Assembly (NCBI RefSeq): GCF_024158605.1
Contig: NZ_JAMZGM010000008.1
Coordinates: 19,722 to 83,721 of the forward strand
Source: Sebaldella sp. S0638
GTDB lineage: Bacteria > Fusobacteriota > Fusobacteriia > Fusobacteriales > Leptotrichiaceae
Reading direction: 5' to 3'
Length of the DNA stretch: 64,000 bases
Shown here piece by piece: positions 36,292-45,292 of this stretch. The translations under genes and the position numbers were made by a program. Position 1 is the stretch's first letter, and each line of letters starts with the position of its first letter. The notes under the pieces are model-generated. The model was not told the DNA's origin. It made no database searches and worked only from the letters and a program-made list of their open reading frames with translations.

Positions 36292-38976
36292 ATGAAAAAT
36301 TTACATTATATCCCCCATACTCACTGGGACAGAGAATGGCATAAGACCTTTGAAGCTTTCAGGGTAAGACTCGGCTACAGCATGGAAATTCTTCTGGATA
36401 CTCTGGAGAATGATAAAAATTTTGACTATTTTATGTATGATGCCCAGACTTCTATTCTTGAGGATTATCTCACAATCTACCCTGAAAACAGAGAAAAACT
36501 AAAAAAACTTATTTCTGATAAAAGATTATTTGTAGGCCCTTGGTATACACAGCCTGACTTTTATCTTATCAGCGGTGAATCTCTTGTGAGAAATCTTTTA
36601 ATCGGTTCAAATATCGCCGACGACATGGGACATTCTATGGAAACAGGCTATATCCCTGATTCTTTCGGGCAGTCTGCACAGCTTCCCCAGATATTAAACG
36701 GTTTTGATTTGAAATCTGTTCTTGTCTGGCGTGGCATTGCCTGTGATGATATTGATGATTCTGTATTTTCATGGCAGTCTCCTGATGGTTCTGAAATACT
36801 AGGAATACACTTCCCGTTAGGATACGGGTATAACAGATACCTTCCCGCGGATAAAGAAGAAGCTGTAAAAAAAATTATGGAAACTGAAAAAAAAATAGCC
36901 GACAGATTCAAAGACGGCGAAATTATGCTGATGGGCGGCGGCGACCATACTACTATACAAAAAGGCCTTCCTGATATTATTAATTATGCAAATGAATATT
37001 TCCAAAAAAATAATTATGATTTAAATATAAAAATATCAAATCCTGAATTGTTGACTAAGGATATAAAAAATGCACTGAAAAAGAACAACAGAAAATTACA
37101 GGTTTTACACGGTGAATTAAGAAATACCAAAGAGCAGAGAGTTCATTATGGTGATTCTTCAAGCAGAATGGACATAAAATATCTGAATAAAACCCTTGAA
37201 CATAAAATATCCTCTGTTATTGAGCCGATTTCTGCATTTGCCTGTCTTGAAGACGGTATCTATTCCAACGGACTTATTAATAAATCATGGAAGTATCTCT
37301 TTGAAAATCAGGCTCATGACAGTATATGCACATGCTGTACCGATGAAAGCCATGATGATATAATGAACAGATTTAAATATTCAGGACAGATAAACAGAGA
37401 GCTTGAAAATATGTTTTTCAGATATATGGAGAGAGAACTTGATCTTTCCAAGATAAAAGGAAGAGCTGTTCTTCTTGTAAATACCCTGCCTTACAAAAGG
37501 GAAAAATTTATTGAGATCACGGTTTATACTAAAGAAAAAGAATTTTCCGTATATTCGTCTTCGGGTGAAAAAATTCCTTATGAAATTATTTCAGCTGTGA
37601 ATACTGATCTTTCAGAGACCGATATAAGCCTTGCCATGGATATTGCATCAGAAAATTATATTCTGGATTCTTACAGTAAAAATACAAAATATGTATTCTG
37701 GAAAAATAAAATTATTATTCCGTCAGATTTTCTTCCTGCGGGAGGATATGAAGTTATTGATATAAGAGAAAATGAAACAGCCGATAGCAATGAAAATCTG
37801 GTATTTTCGTCAGAAAATAATATGGAAAACAAATATCTGAAAATAACTATTGAAGAAAACGGTTCACTGAATATTCTTGAGAAAGAAAGCGGAAAACAGT
37901 TCTCAGCTTTAATATACGAGGAAAAAGGAGACGACGGCGATGAATACGACTACTCTCCTCCAAAAAACGACAAAATTTTCACCACTGAAAATCTAAAAGC
38001 AGAAATCAAAAAGCTTTATGAGAATAATTTTGAAACAGCTTTTGAAATAAACCATACAATGATGATTCCAAAGGCGCTGACTCCTAACAGAACAGGGAGA
38101 ACCAGTGAGCTTACAGAACTAAAAATCAAAACTGTTGTTGCATTAAAGGCTGATTCCAAAATGGCAGCAGTAAAAACAGAGCTTTGCAATAATTCACATG
38201 ATCATATTATAAAGGTTTTATGCAGTGCACCTGTTTCTACGGATTTTTCATATGCAGGAGACCACTTTTCAGTTATAAAGAGGGAAAATCATATTTCAAT
38301 TCCTGATAACTGGAAAGAATTAAATTATAAATCAAAACCGCTGCCAATATATCCAATGCAGGGATTTGCCGATATTTCCGACGGAGAAACAGGAATTGCC
38401 CTATTATCCACAGGTCTTCCAGAATATGAAATTTATAATAACAATACTATTGCCCTTACTCTTTTGAGAAGTGTAGGAAAAATGGGAAAATCAGACCTTG
38501 AAATACGTCCGGGCAGAGTGAGCGGAATTGAATTTAATACCCCGGATTCACAAATGACGGGAAAATATGAGTTTGAATTTGCAATTGTTCCTCATTCAGG
38601 AAATTATTCCGACGCGCGGATTCAGAGATTGGTATCACTTTATTCTGCACCTGTGGCTGTAAAACAGTTTTTAGAGGATATAAAAACCGGAAGCCGTCCT
38701 TTACGAAAAGAGTATGTTGAATTAGAAGGTGACAACATTGAAATATCAGCACTGAAAAAAGCAGAAAGAGATAAAAGTATCATTTTGAGATTATTTAATC
38801 CTTCTCAGAGCCTTTCTGTAAATAACAGACTGAAAATAAATTTTCCTCATAAATCCGTTTCTATTACGAATCTGAAAGAAACAGCTTCTTTAGGAAATCT
38901 CGAATTTTCAAATGACTGTTACATATTGCCGGATTTAAAAAATGCAGAAATCCTTACTTTAAAAATTATCATATAA
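36292..38976 (+). CDS. GH38 alpha-mannosidase (MngB-like)
   Basis: 894 aa. Hydrolyses alpha-mannosides in the cytoplasm; by analogy with E. coli MngB it would cleave phosphorylated mannosylglycerate to mannose 6-phosphate and glycerate. Signs: the Zn-binding HTHWDREW motif at residues 7-14, the nucleophile Asp123 in GYIPDSFGQ, a second metal region QAHDSICTC near residue 340, then mid and C-terminal beta domains (about 390-890). Length matches bacterial GH38. ATG at 36292 with SD AAAAGGAGAAGC. Last gene of the operon, terminator directly behind it. The link to the PTS in front supports import-phosphorylate-cleave. Confidence 0.92.
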   Translation: MKNLHYIPHTHWDREWHKTFEAFRVRLGYSMEILLDTLENDKNFDYFMYDAQTSILEDYLTIYPENREKLKKLISDKRLFVGPWYTQPDFYLISGESLVRNLLIGSNIADDMGHSMETGYIPDSFGQSAQLPQILNGFDLKSVLVWRGIACDDIDDSVFSWQSPDGSEILGIHFPLGYGYNRYLPADKEEAVKKIMETEKKIADRFKDGEIMLMGGGDHTTIQKGLPDIINYANEYFQKNNYDLNIKISNPELLTKDIKNALKKNNRKLQVLHGELRNTKEQRVHYGDSSSRMDIKYLNKTLEHKISSVIEPISAFACLEDGIYSNGLINKSWKYLFENQAHDSICTCCTDESHDDIMNRFKYSGQINRELENMFFRYMERELDLSKIKGRAVLLVNTLPYKREKFIEITVYTKEKEFSVYSSSGEKIPYEIISAVNTDLSETDISLAMDIASENYILDSYSKNTKYVFWKNKIIIPSDFLPAGGYEVIDIRENETADSNENLVFSSENNMENKYLKITIEENGSLNILEKESGKQFSALIYEEKGDDGDEYDYSPPKNDKIFTTENLKAEIKKLYENNFETAFEINHTMMIPKALTPNRTGRTSELTELKIKTVVALKADSKMAAVKTELCNNSHDHIIKVLCSAPVSTDFSYAGDHFSVIKRENHISIPDNWKELNYKSKPLPIYPMQGFADISDGETGIALLSTGLPEYEIYNNNTIALTLLRSVGKMGKSDLEIRPGRVSGIEFNTPDSQMTGKYEFEFAIVPHSGNYSDARIQRLVSLYSAPVAVKQFLEDIKTGSRPLRKEYVELEGDNIEISALKKAERDKSIILRLFNPSQSLSVNNRLKINFPHKSVSITNLKETASLGNLEFSNDCYILPDLKNAEILTLKIII

Positions 38977-39004
38977 AAAAATCAGGGCTTATTCCCTGAT
39001 TTTT
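38975..39004. terminator. Bidirectional terminator
   Basis: AATCAGGG / CCCTGATT (38980-38987 with 38994-39001), 6-nt loop, T-run on the plus strand and an A-run before it serving the convergent minus-strand gene. Confidence 0.85.
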
Positions 39005-39030
39005 ATTTAGAATAATAATTCCTGTTTTTC

Positions 39031-39510
39031 CTAGGCGCCTTTAAAATATTTTATCCCGTCTTTATACTTATGTCCGTTATTTATTACACAGCCTCCGTCT
39101 CCCCATGGAATACAGTCTGTATCTTTGTTATCCTTAATAAACTTTATCTCTTTTTTCGAGTCACTGTCTTTCAGCCTCTTCCCGTAAAAATACAGATATC
39201 TCTTATCTTTGTAATATCCCTGTTCCAGCATAACAAAACTCGCAGGATCTGCTCCTTCTATCTTCACATTTTTGAAATACACATTTTTCTTATCTTTACC
39301 GTAGTCTCTGTATTCACATGACTCTATGGAATATGAAACTGTCTGAAAAGTAACTGAATCCGCAGCTTCAAGTTCTATTTTCACATTTCGCGCTCCTTTG
39401 TAATAGACCTTATTATTTAATATTTCATAAGGCTTACCGGGATTTACCAGCATTTTACATGAAAAACTCATCAATGAAACCAGAAAAAATAAAAATAATA
39501 CCTTTTTCAT
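39031..39510 (-). CDS. DKNYY-family lipoprotein
   Basis: 159 aa. Signal sequence with a possible lipobox Cys at residue 18 (SLMSFSCK). The body has repeated strand-turn units of the form NKVYYKG, KKNVYFKN and KRYLYFYGK, separated by aDxxSF stretches (ADPASFVML), the signature of the DKNYY domain common in secreted proteins of Fusobacteria and Leptospira. Function of the family is unknown. ATG at 39510 with SD TTAAGGAG. A TATAAT (minus, 39538-39543) lies just upstream, with a weak -35. Single-gene unit ending at the bidirectional terminator. Confidence 0.75.
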   Translation of the reverse strand: MKKVLFLFFLVSLMSFSCKMLVNPGKPYEILNNKVYYKGARNVKIELEAADSVTFQTVSYSIESCEYRDYGKDKKNVYFKNVKIEGADPASFVMLEQGYYKDKRYLYFYGKRLKDSDSKKEIKFIKDNKDTDCIPWGDGGCVINNGHKYKDGIKYFKGA

Positions 39511-39604
39511 AATTTATAACTCCTTAATTTTTTATTTATTATAACATTCACAAGTAAATAAAGAAAGAATAATTGTCACTGCTGTGCTTTATATATAAAA
39601 CTTC

Positions 39605-39644
39605 TAAAAAAATACTGTCAAAATCTGATAATTCTGACAGTATT
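39605..39644 (-). terminator. Terminator of phosphohexomutase gene
   Basis: Stem AATACTGTCA / TGACAGTATT (39611-39620 with 39635-39644), 14-nt loop, T-run on the minus strand (39605-39610). Confidence 0.85.
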
Positions 39645-39664
39645 GTTATTTCAAATAATATTTT

Positions 39665-41185
39665 TTATAAAGCTGAAGTGTCTATTTCAGTGTATTTTTT
39701 CAAAAATCCAGCAAGTTTTTTCTCTATTTTCTCTACTCCGCCTGCATAACCCGCTTCTATATTTATACAAACTATCGGCTCATGCAGTGATGATCTTAGT
39801 AAGAACCATCCGCTTCCTTCCGGGCTTTTACAGTTTACTCTTATTCCCTCGTAATTTTCCTCTACCTGAGACCATTCAGGGTCTGCTTTTACGAAATCTT
39901 CAAGCTCGCTTATTACTTTGTCCGCATATTCTTTAATTGTCTGTGTATTTACATTCAGACGTATTTCTTTTGATTCAAGCGGCTCCTTATATCCTTCAAG
40001 AAGGTCTTCTATATTCTTATTCTGTTCATGAAGCTTTGCCAGAGTTATTAATATTTTAGCAGTAAGGTAAGCACCGTCATCAAGAAAGTTATTTTCCTTG
40101 AAAGCAGCATGTCCTGATGTTTCTATGGCAAGAGGACATTCTATTCCTTTTTCGTTTAATTCTTTTGCTTTGTTAATAACGTTTTTATATCCTCTCTGAT
40201 ATCTGAAATGCTTTCCGCCAAGCTTTGTAATAAATTCATTTAATTCATCAGAAGTAATAGAATCTGTTACTATTGTACTTCCCGGATTCTGTTCAAGAAC
40301 TATGGCAGAAGACAGTGCTATCAGTCTGTTTCTGTTTATTTCCTCGCCTGTCTTATCTACACATGACGCTCTGTCCACATCTGTATCAAATATTATCCCA
40401 AAGTCTGCTTTACTGTTCAGAACTGCTCTTTTCAGAAATCCCATTGCTGTTTCATCTTCCGGGTTAGGCACATGATTAGGAAAAAGTCCGTCAGGATTCA
40501 AAAAAGCACTTCCCGCAGTTTTAGCTCCGAGAACTTCAAGAACCTCCTCTGCAAAAAATCCTCCTGATCCGTTTCCTGCATCTACCACTATATGCAGACC
40601 ATCAAGGGGCTTTTCATAATTTCTTTTTGAGTTTACTTCTGTTCTGATTTTTTCTACTAAAAACTTAGAATAATCCTTTATAATAGTAGTTTTCACTATT
40701 TTTCCTTTTTTAGTTTGTTTAACCGTAGAATTTTTCAAAATGTCTATAGAATTCTCTATAACCTGTTTAATGTCCTCTTTTTCAAATCCGCCTTCTTTAG
40801 TAAAAAACTTTATCCCGTTATAGTAAAAAGGAAGATGGCTTGCAGTAAACATAACAGCTGCATCACAATTATACTTTTCAAAAATTGTACTCATAAACAT
40901 AGACGGTGTTGTTGCTATACCAAAATCATAAACTGTCATTCCCGCATCAAGTAATTCTTCAATAAAGGCACACTGTAGTTTTCCTCCGGTAATTCTCGGA
41001 TCAGTCCCTGCTGAAACTGAAATCTCTTCAGGATTTTTACCCAGTTTCTTACTTATATAATTCACATATCCCTGCGCAAGTATTGCCACAGTCTCCCTAT
41101 TCAGAGTCACCTGTTTATCCTCATGCTGAATAGCAATTCCTCTGATATCAGAACCGCTTTGTAATTTCCTTAAAACTTTCTCCAC
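39665..41185 (-). CDS. Phosphomannomutase/phosphoglucomutase family enzyme
   Basis: 506 aa. Interconverts hexose 1- and 6-phosphates. Family features in order: early GSDIRG, the phosphoserine loop TASHLPFYYNG (Ser about 113), metal-binding DTDVDRAS near residue 265, sugar-binding loop ETSGHAAFK near residue 355, and a phosphate-binding C-terminal domain (about 410-506, with RSSLHEP). GTG start at 41185 follows SD CAGGAGGT. Promoter at 41218-41226 has an extended -10. Could supply mannose/glucose 1-phosphate for surface polysaccharide, or channel PTS products; specificity cannot be read from the sequence. Confidence 0.88.
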   Translation of the reverse strand: MEKVLRKLQSGSDIRGIAIQHEDKQVTLNRETVAILAQGYVNYISKKLGKNPEEISVSAGTDPRITGGKLQCAFIEELLDAGMTVYDFGIATTPSMFMSTIFEKYNCDAAVMFTASHLPFYYNGIKFFTKEGGFEKEDIKQVIENSIDILKNSTVKQTKKGKIVKTTIIKDYSKFLVEKIRTEVNSKRNYEKPLDGLHIVVDAGNGSGGFFAEEVLEVLGAKTAGSAFLNPDGLFPNHVPNPEDETAMGFLKRAVLNSKADFGIIFDTDVDRASCVDKTGEEINRNRLIALSSAIVLEQNPGSTIVTDSITSDELNEFITKLGGKHFRYQRGYKNVINKAKELNEKGIECPLAIETSGHAAFKENNFLDDGAYLTAKILITLAKLHEQNKNIEDLLEGYKEPLESKEIRLNVNTQTIKEYADKVISELEDFVKADPEWSQVEENYEGIRVNCKSPEGSGWFLLRSSLHEPIVCINIEAGYAGGVEKIEKKLAGFLKKYTEIDTSAL

Positions 41186-41217
41186 ACCTAGACCTCCTGT
41201 GTTTTTATATTTGTTTT

Positions 41218-41226
41218 ATTATAGCA
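41218..41226 (-). promoter_or_regulatory. Extended -10 promoter of phosphohexomutase gene
   Basis: Minus-strand TGC-TATAAT (41218-41226), the TGn extension compensating for a poor -35 (TTAAAA at 17-bp spacing). Predicted leader about 25-30 nt. Confidence 0.5.
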
Positions 41227-41326
41227 TTTTTCCCGGTATTTTTTAAAGGCTTATTTATTTCAATTTTTTTGAAGTATTCGGACACAAGCCTTAAACGCAG
41301 TTATTATCTGTTATTTATCAATTGCG

Positions 41327-42265
41327 CTATTTATATTTTATTATCTCTACATAAGGCAGGTATTTACTGGTCTGTTCCAGTGAAAAGTCCGAACTCAGAA
41401 AATGTGTTGCTTTTGATGCACTAATTGCTGTGGCAAATCTAAAAATTTCCTCTATGTCTTTTTTCAGATAATATTGTGAAATTACACCGCCTACGAATAT
41501 ATCTCCGCAGCCTGTTTCGCTTAATACTTCTACTTTGGGAGGAATAAAACCGTATACTCCCTTTCCTTTTATTCCCGCTATACTCCCTCCGTCTCCGAGC
41601 GACACTGCCACTATCTCGATTTTTTCATTAAGTTTTCTTATTTCCTCTATAAAATCTTCTGTTCTTTCAAGTTTTTTTCCTATCAATTCCTGAAATTCAT
41701 GTTTATTGGGCTTTATAAAGAAAGGCTCCAAATTTATCGCTTCTTTCAAATATTCATCTCTGGCATCCAGAAATATCTTAGCTCCGGTATTTTTCAGCGT
41801 TTTTAATATCTCACAATACTTTTCAGCGGAAAATCCCGCAGCCGGTGACCCTGAAAATGCCACTATATCCTCTTTCTTTATGTCCCGCTGTATTTTCTCA
41901 AGCAGTTTATTATATGACCTGTTATCAGGAAGCTCTCCCGCTTCTGTTACCATATAGCTTCCGAGATTTGACTCATCTACAAGAATTGTGCATTCTCTTG
42001 TATTTGTATTTTCCACATTTATGAATTCACACTTTATATTTTTTTCTTCCATTAATTCCACAAGCTTTATTCCGTTAACCCCGCCGATAAACCCTGTAGC
42101 AATATTAGGCAGTCCCAGAGCGGAAAATACCGTGGATACATGACATCCTTTCCCGCCGATATCATAAAGGACTTTTTTTATTTTATTATTTTGCTCTCTT
42201 TCAAGAATTCCTGCAATTTCTATTACTTTATCCACTGCGGGATTCAATGTAACCGTGTACAGCAT
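41327..42265 (-). CDS. PfkB-family 1-phosphofructokinase-type sugar-phosphate kinase
   Basis: 312 aa. Ribokinase fold; phosphorylates a sugar phosphate (fructose 1-phosphate or tagatose 6-phosphate are the usual substrates of this branch) with ATP. Start MLYTVTLNPAVDK and the KGCHVSTVFSALG motif are those of FruK/LacC. The C-terminal anion-hole motif reads TGCGDIFVGG in place of the more common GAGDS, with the catalytic Asp kept. ATG at 42265 with SD CCAGAGGTG. Candidate promoter TTTTCA-17-TAAAAT (42295-42323). Not adjacent to a fructose PTS, so substrate remains open. Confidence 0.85.
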   Translation of the reverse strand: MLYTVTLNPAVDKVIEIAGILEREQNNKIKKVLYDIGGKGCHVSTVFSALGLPNIATGFIGGVNGIKLVELMEEKNIKCEFINVENTNTRECTILVDESNLGSYMVTEAGELPDNRSYNKLLEKIQRDIKKEDIVAFSGSPAAGFSAEKYCEILKTLKNTGAKIFLDARDEYLKEAINLEPFFIKPNKHEFQELIGKKLERTEDFIEEIRKLNEKIEIVAVSLGDGGSIAGIKGKGVYGFIPPKVEVLSETGCGDIFVGGVISQYYLKKDIEEIFRFATAISASKATHFLSSDFSLEQTSKYLPYVEIIKYK

Positions 42266-42294
42266 TTTTCACCTCTGGTAATCATTTTTCTAAT

Positions 42295-42323
42295 ATTTTA
42301 CCCTATTCCCCGCTAAATGAAAA
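42295..42323 (-). promoter_or_regulatory. Candidate promoter of pfkB-family gene
   Basis: Minus-strand TTTTCA (42318-42323), 17-bp spacer, TAAAAT (42295-42300), about 30 bp upstream of the ATG. Confidence 0.4.
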
Positions 42324-42429
42324 GAAAAATAAATTTATTATTTGCACCAAAAATATATTATACAGACACTTTATTGACTTATACCGAAATATGTCCGAAA
42401 TTATCTGATTTTATTATTTTCTATATCTA

Positions 42430-42458
42430 TTGAAGAATTCCGGCTTATCCTGTATAAT
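42430..42458 (+). promoter_or_regulatory. Promoter of 52-aa membrane protein gene
   Basis: TTGAAG (42430-42435), 17-bp spacer, perfect TATAAT (42453-42458), about 30 bp before the SD. Confidence 0.65.
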
Positions 42459-42487
42459 ATCTGTAATACTTTTAAACAGGAGAAATT

Positions 42488-42646
42488 ATGGGACAATATA
42501 CTAATTTTATAGTTATTTTAGTGGCTATTTTTGTATTTTACGGAATTTTTCGTTTTATAAAAAATCTGTTTTTTACAAAAATAGTTATTCTAATAATACT
42601 GGTCTTAGCTTTTTTCATTGGAAAATATGTATTCGGACTTATATAA
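42488..42646 (+). CDS. Small membrane protein, 52 aa, unknown function
   Basis: ATG at 42488 with SD AACAGGAGAAAT. The protein has two predicted membrane segments: about residues 6-22 (NFIVILVAIFVFYGIF) and about 31-50 (KIVILIILVLAFFIGKYVFG), joined by a short basic turn (RFIKNLFFTK). A strong promoter lies upstream, and a GC-rich terminator starts 6 bp after the stop, so this is a complete one-gene unit. I recognise no family. Hydrophobic two-helix peptides of this size include toxins of type I systems, but no antisense RNA promoter was identified and nothing else supports that. Confidence 0.65.
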   Translation: MGQYTNFIVILVAIFVFYGIFRFIKNLFFTKIVILIILVLAFFIGKYVFGLI

Positions 42647-42680
42647 AAAACGGCTGCGGTAAAGAACATTACCGCAGCCT
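42646..42680. terminator. Bidirectional terminator
   Basis: 11-bp perfect stem GGCTGCGGTAA / TTACCGCAGCC (42652-42662 with 42669-42679), 6-nt loop, T-rich on the plus side and six A before it (T-run on minus). It serves the 52-aa gene and the RraA-like gene ending at 42749. Confidence 0.9.
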
Positions 42681-42748
42681 TATATTTTAAACTTAGAATA
42701 GCATTGAATAGCTTAATTATCTTTTATCTCTTGTTTATTTACCTAAAA

Positions 42749-43426
42749 TCACATAATTCCGTAAGTTTTAAAAGCTGTGGTAGCCAGCATCCCTTTACGT
42801 ATTTCTTCCTGTACTATTTTTTCTCCGCGTGCTTTTTCCAAAGCTTTAGTTATGATTTCTTCTTCCATTTCACGCGGTACTACCATGACACCATCGATAT
42901 CACCGACTATCAGGTCTCCGTCCTGAATCTTTACACCATTAATCTCTATATCTACACGGAAATCAATTACTTTCCCGCGTCCGCGCTGATCCTGACCATA
43001 AAACCCAGTGGAAAATACAGGAAAATCCAGTTCCTTTATTCCCCTGTCCCTGATAAAACTGTCACTTACTGCGCCTCTTGCACCACGTGCTATCATTGCA
43101 GTACACATAAGTTCCCCTATTGTGGCAAAGCTTCCTGCTCCTGCACAGATATAAATCTCTCCTTTTTTCAGATCATCCAAAGCTTCCAGCATACGCCCGA
43201 AAGGCTGGGGATCATCTTCCTTGTCAAAAAAAGTATTTACTTCCAAAACTGTCATCGCACGTCCGGCCATGCATCTCTGGCTTATCGGACCGTCAAGCGG
43301 TCTGATATCAGGACTTAGAAAATTTTTCCTTTTGCCTTCCAAATCACATATATCCCCGATAACAGCCGTATACAATTCCTTCTCAATTAACTCAAATAGT
43401 TGCTCATCATTTTTCCACTCTGCCAT
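42749..43426 (-). CDS. RraA-like aldolase/demethylmenaquinone methyltransferase-fold protein
   Basis: 225 aa. RraA/HMG-aldolase fold: GDICDLEG near the N-terminus, GELMCTAMIARGARGAVSDS with the substrate/metal residues GxxGxVxDxxxRD, and C-terminal GDIDGVMVVP. In sugar-acid operons such proteins act as class II pyruvate aldolases on 2-keto-acids, which fits the dehydratase and TRAP transporter genes upstream. True RraA (RNase E inhibitor) is less likely in this context and is shorter (about 160 aa). ATG at 43426 with SD AAGGAGGCTG; 16 bp from the DctM stop. Last gene of the operon, terminator behind it. Confidence 0.82.
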   Translation of the reverse strand: MAEWKNDEQLFELIEKELYTAVIGDICDLEGKRKNFLSPDIRPLDGPISQRCMAGRAMTVLEVNTFFDKEDDPQPFGRMLEALDDLKKGEIYICAGAGSFATIGELMCTAMIARGARGAVSDSFIRDRGIKELDFPVFSTGFYGQDQRGRGKVIDFRVDIEINGVKIQDGDLIVGDIDGVMVVPREMEEEIITKALEKARGEKIVQEEIRKGMLATTAFKTYGIM

Positions 43427-43442
43427 TTTGCAGCCTCCTTTT

Positions 43443-44723
43443 TTATTTTACAAAATTTGGTAAAAACATTACAATCTGCGGAACATAAATCAGTACAAGC
43501 TGTACTGCCAGCATCACAAAAATAAACGGCATGATTTTCTTGGTCAGTCCCGGAATGGACGATCCTGATATACCCTGTGCCACAAATAAATTTACACCCA
43601 CAGGCGGTGTCATCATTCCTAACTGTGTTCCCATAACCATAATTATTCCAAAGTGAATCGGGTCTACTCCCAGATTTCTTAACATAGGAAGAAAAAGCGG
43701 GGTGTAGATCAGAATCAACGCCGCAGTTTCAATAAACATACCGGTAAAAAATACCAAAACTACGAATAATGTCAGAATAATAAGCCTGTTATTTGTAATT
43801 GATAAAATTGCCGTTCCGAGCTGATCTGGTATTCCGCTCATAATCAAATAAGTAGCAAAAGTTGTAGCAAACCCCAGAATTATAACAACAGTTCCTGTAG
43901 TTGTAACAGCTGCTGTAAATATCCCCGGCAGTTCTTTAAGCTTTATTTCTTTATAGATGAACAAACCTACCAGTAAAGAATAGATAACTGCTACTACCGA
44001 CGCTTCAGTGGCAGTAAAGAATCCGAGATAAATACCTCCGAGAATAATAACAGGTGCCATTAAAGCCCAAAAAGCTTCTTTAAATTTCTGCCATACATTA
44101 GCCAGATGAAATTTCCCCTCATCTGTTTTATATCCCTTTTTCCGTGATATAAAATTAACCAGCACACAGAGTGCGAAAGTCAGTAAAAATCCCGGCAAAA
44201 ATCCGGCCATAAACATTTTACTCACAGATACTTCTGCTGTCACGGCAAATAAAATCATAGGAATAGATGGAGGTATCAAAACTCCCAGTGTTCCTGAACT
44301 TGCTACCAACGCACCGGAAAAATCCTTATCATAACCTTTTCTGATCATAGTAGGTACAAGCATAGACCCGATTGCTGCCACAGTGGCAGGAGACGATCCT
44401 GAGATTGCCGCAAAAAAAGCACAGGCTATTACTGCTATAATTCCGAGACCACCGTATACATTCCCTACAAGAGTGCTGGCAAAAGCAACAATTCTCTTTG
44501 AAAGTCCCCCTGATTCCATCACAAGACCGGCAAGTATAAACATGGGTATGGCAAGATATGTAAAACTGTTTAATCCTGAAAATGCTGACTGGGCCATGAA
44601 TTCTAACGATATTCCGTCGATAAGAAGAGCTGACATAGAAGATATTCCTATACAAAAAGCTATTGGAATACCTGCAAAAACTAAAACTACAAAAATAACA
44701 ATCATAATCAGAAATGTTGTCAT
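43443..44723 (-). CDS. dctM: TRAP transporter large permease (DctM family)
   Basis: 426 aa, about 11-13 membrane segments. Forms the ion-coupled transport channel for an organic acid delivered by the DctP protein. Typical motifs: GIPIAFCIG near the start, FFAAISGSSPATVAAIGSM, SGTLGVLIPPSIPMI, and TPPVGVNLFVAQGI near the C-terminus. ATG at 44723 overlaps the DctQ stop (ATGA), so the two permease subunits are coupled. Substrate probably a sugar acid by operon context. Confidence 0.93.
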   Translation of the reverse strand: MTTFLIMIVIFVVLVFAGIPIAFCIGISSMSALLIDGISLEFMAQSAFSGLNSFTYLAIPMFILAGLVMESGGLSKRIVAFASTLVGNVYGGLGIIAVIACAFFAAISGSSPATVAAIGSMLVPTMIRKGYDKDFSGALVASSGTLGVLIPPSIPMILFAVTAEVSVSKMFMAGFLPGFLLTFALCVLVNFISRKKGYKTDEGKFHLANVWQKFKEAFWALMAPVIILGGIYLGFFTATEASVVAVIYSLLVGLFIYKEIKLKELPGIFTAAVTTTGTVVIILGFATTFATYLIMSGIPDQLGTAILSITNNRLIILTLFVVLVFFTGMFIETAALILIYTPLFLPMLRNLGVDPIHFGIIMVMGTQLGMMTPPVGVNLFVAQGISGSSIPGLTKKIMPFIFVMLAVQLVLIYVPQIVMFLPNFVK

Positions 44724-45199
44724 ACTCTACCATCCCCTTTTTTATCCCTGCATCTGCCATAAATATTCTGTATATATCTCAGACACATAATACCCATTGT
44801 TACAGGGATAATACTGTAAACTATCCATATTTTCCAGCGAAGTGCAGCTGTTCTTTCATGATATTCCATTGCTCTTGCTATAAAAGGAACAGAATTATAT
44901 GCAACAATAGCAACAAATACCATGCAGATAAAGTCCACAATATTTTTATACACTTTTTCATATTTTTCAGGTATAAAAGAATCAATAATTTCCACTCTTA
45001 CATGTCTGGAACGTTTTACTGCTATACATGATCCTATATATACCAATGTAATAAAAGTAAAATTCGCCAGTTCCTCTGTCCATCCTAACGGCATGTTCAG
45101 AAGAAAACGGAAAATAACCTGAATGAAACAAAGAAAAATAAGCAAAGCCATAAGTACAACAGCAATATACTCCTCTATATTATCTATAAATCTTTTCAA
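44720..45199 (-). CDS. dctQ: TRAP transporter small permease (DctQ family)
   Basis: 159 aa, four membrane segments; LGWTEELANFTFITLVYIG is the usual DctQ core around the second segment. Start: TTG at 45199 chosen because SD GAGGGTG lies 6 nt upstream; the GTG at 45208 in the same frame overlaps that SD. It pairs with DctM in the membrane. Four-bp overlap with dctM. Confidence 0.88.
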   Translation of the reverse strand: MKRFIDNIEEYIAVVLMALLIFLCFIQVIFRFLLNMPLGWTEELANFTFITLVYIGSCIAVKRSRHVRVEIIDSFIPEKYEKVYKNIVDFICMVFVAIVAYNSVPFIARAMEYHERTAALRWKIWIVYSIIPVTMGIMCLRYIQNIYGRCRDKKGDGRV

Positions 45200-45292
45200 A
45201 CAAAACACCCTCTTTACTTAATATAATAATCCTATACCTTATTCTGCTTTCTCCGGGCAGAATATCCATAGTTTTTCATTGCCTGAAACGAA

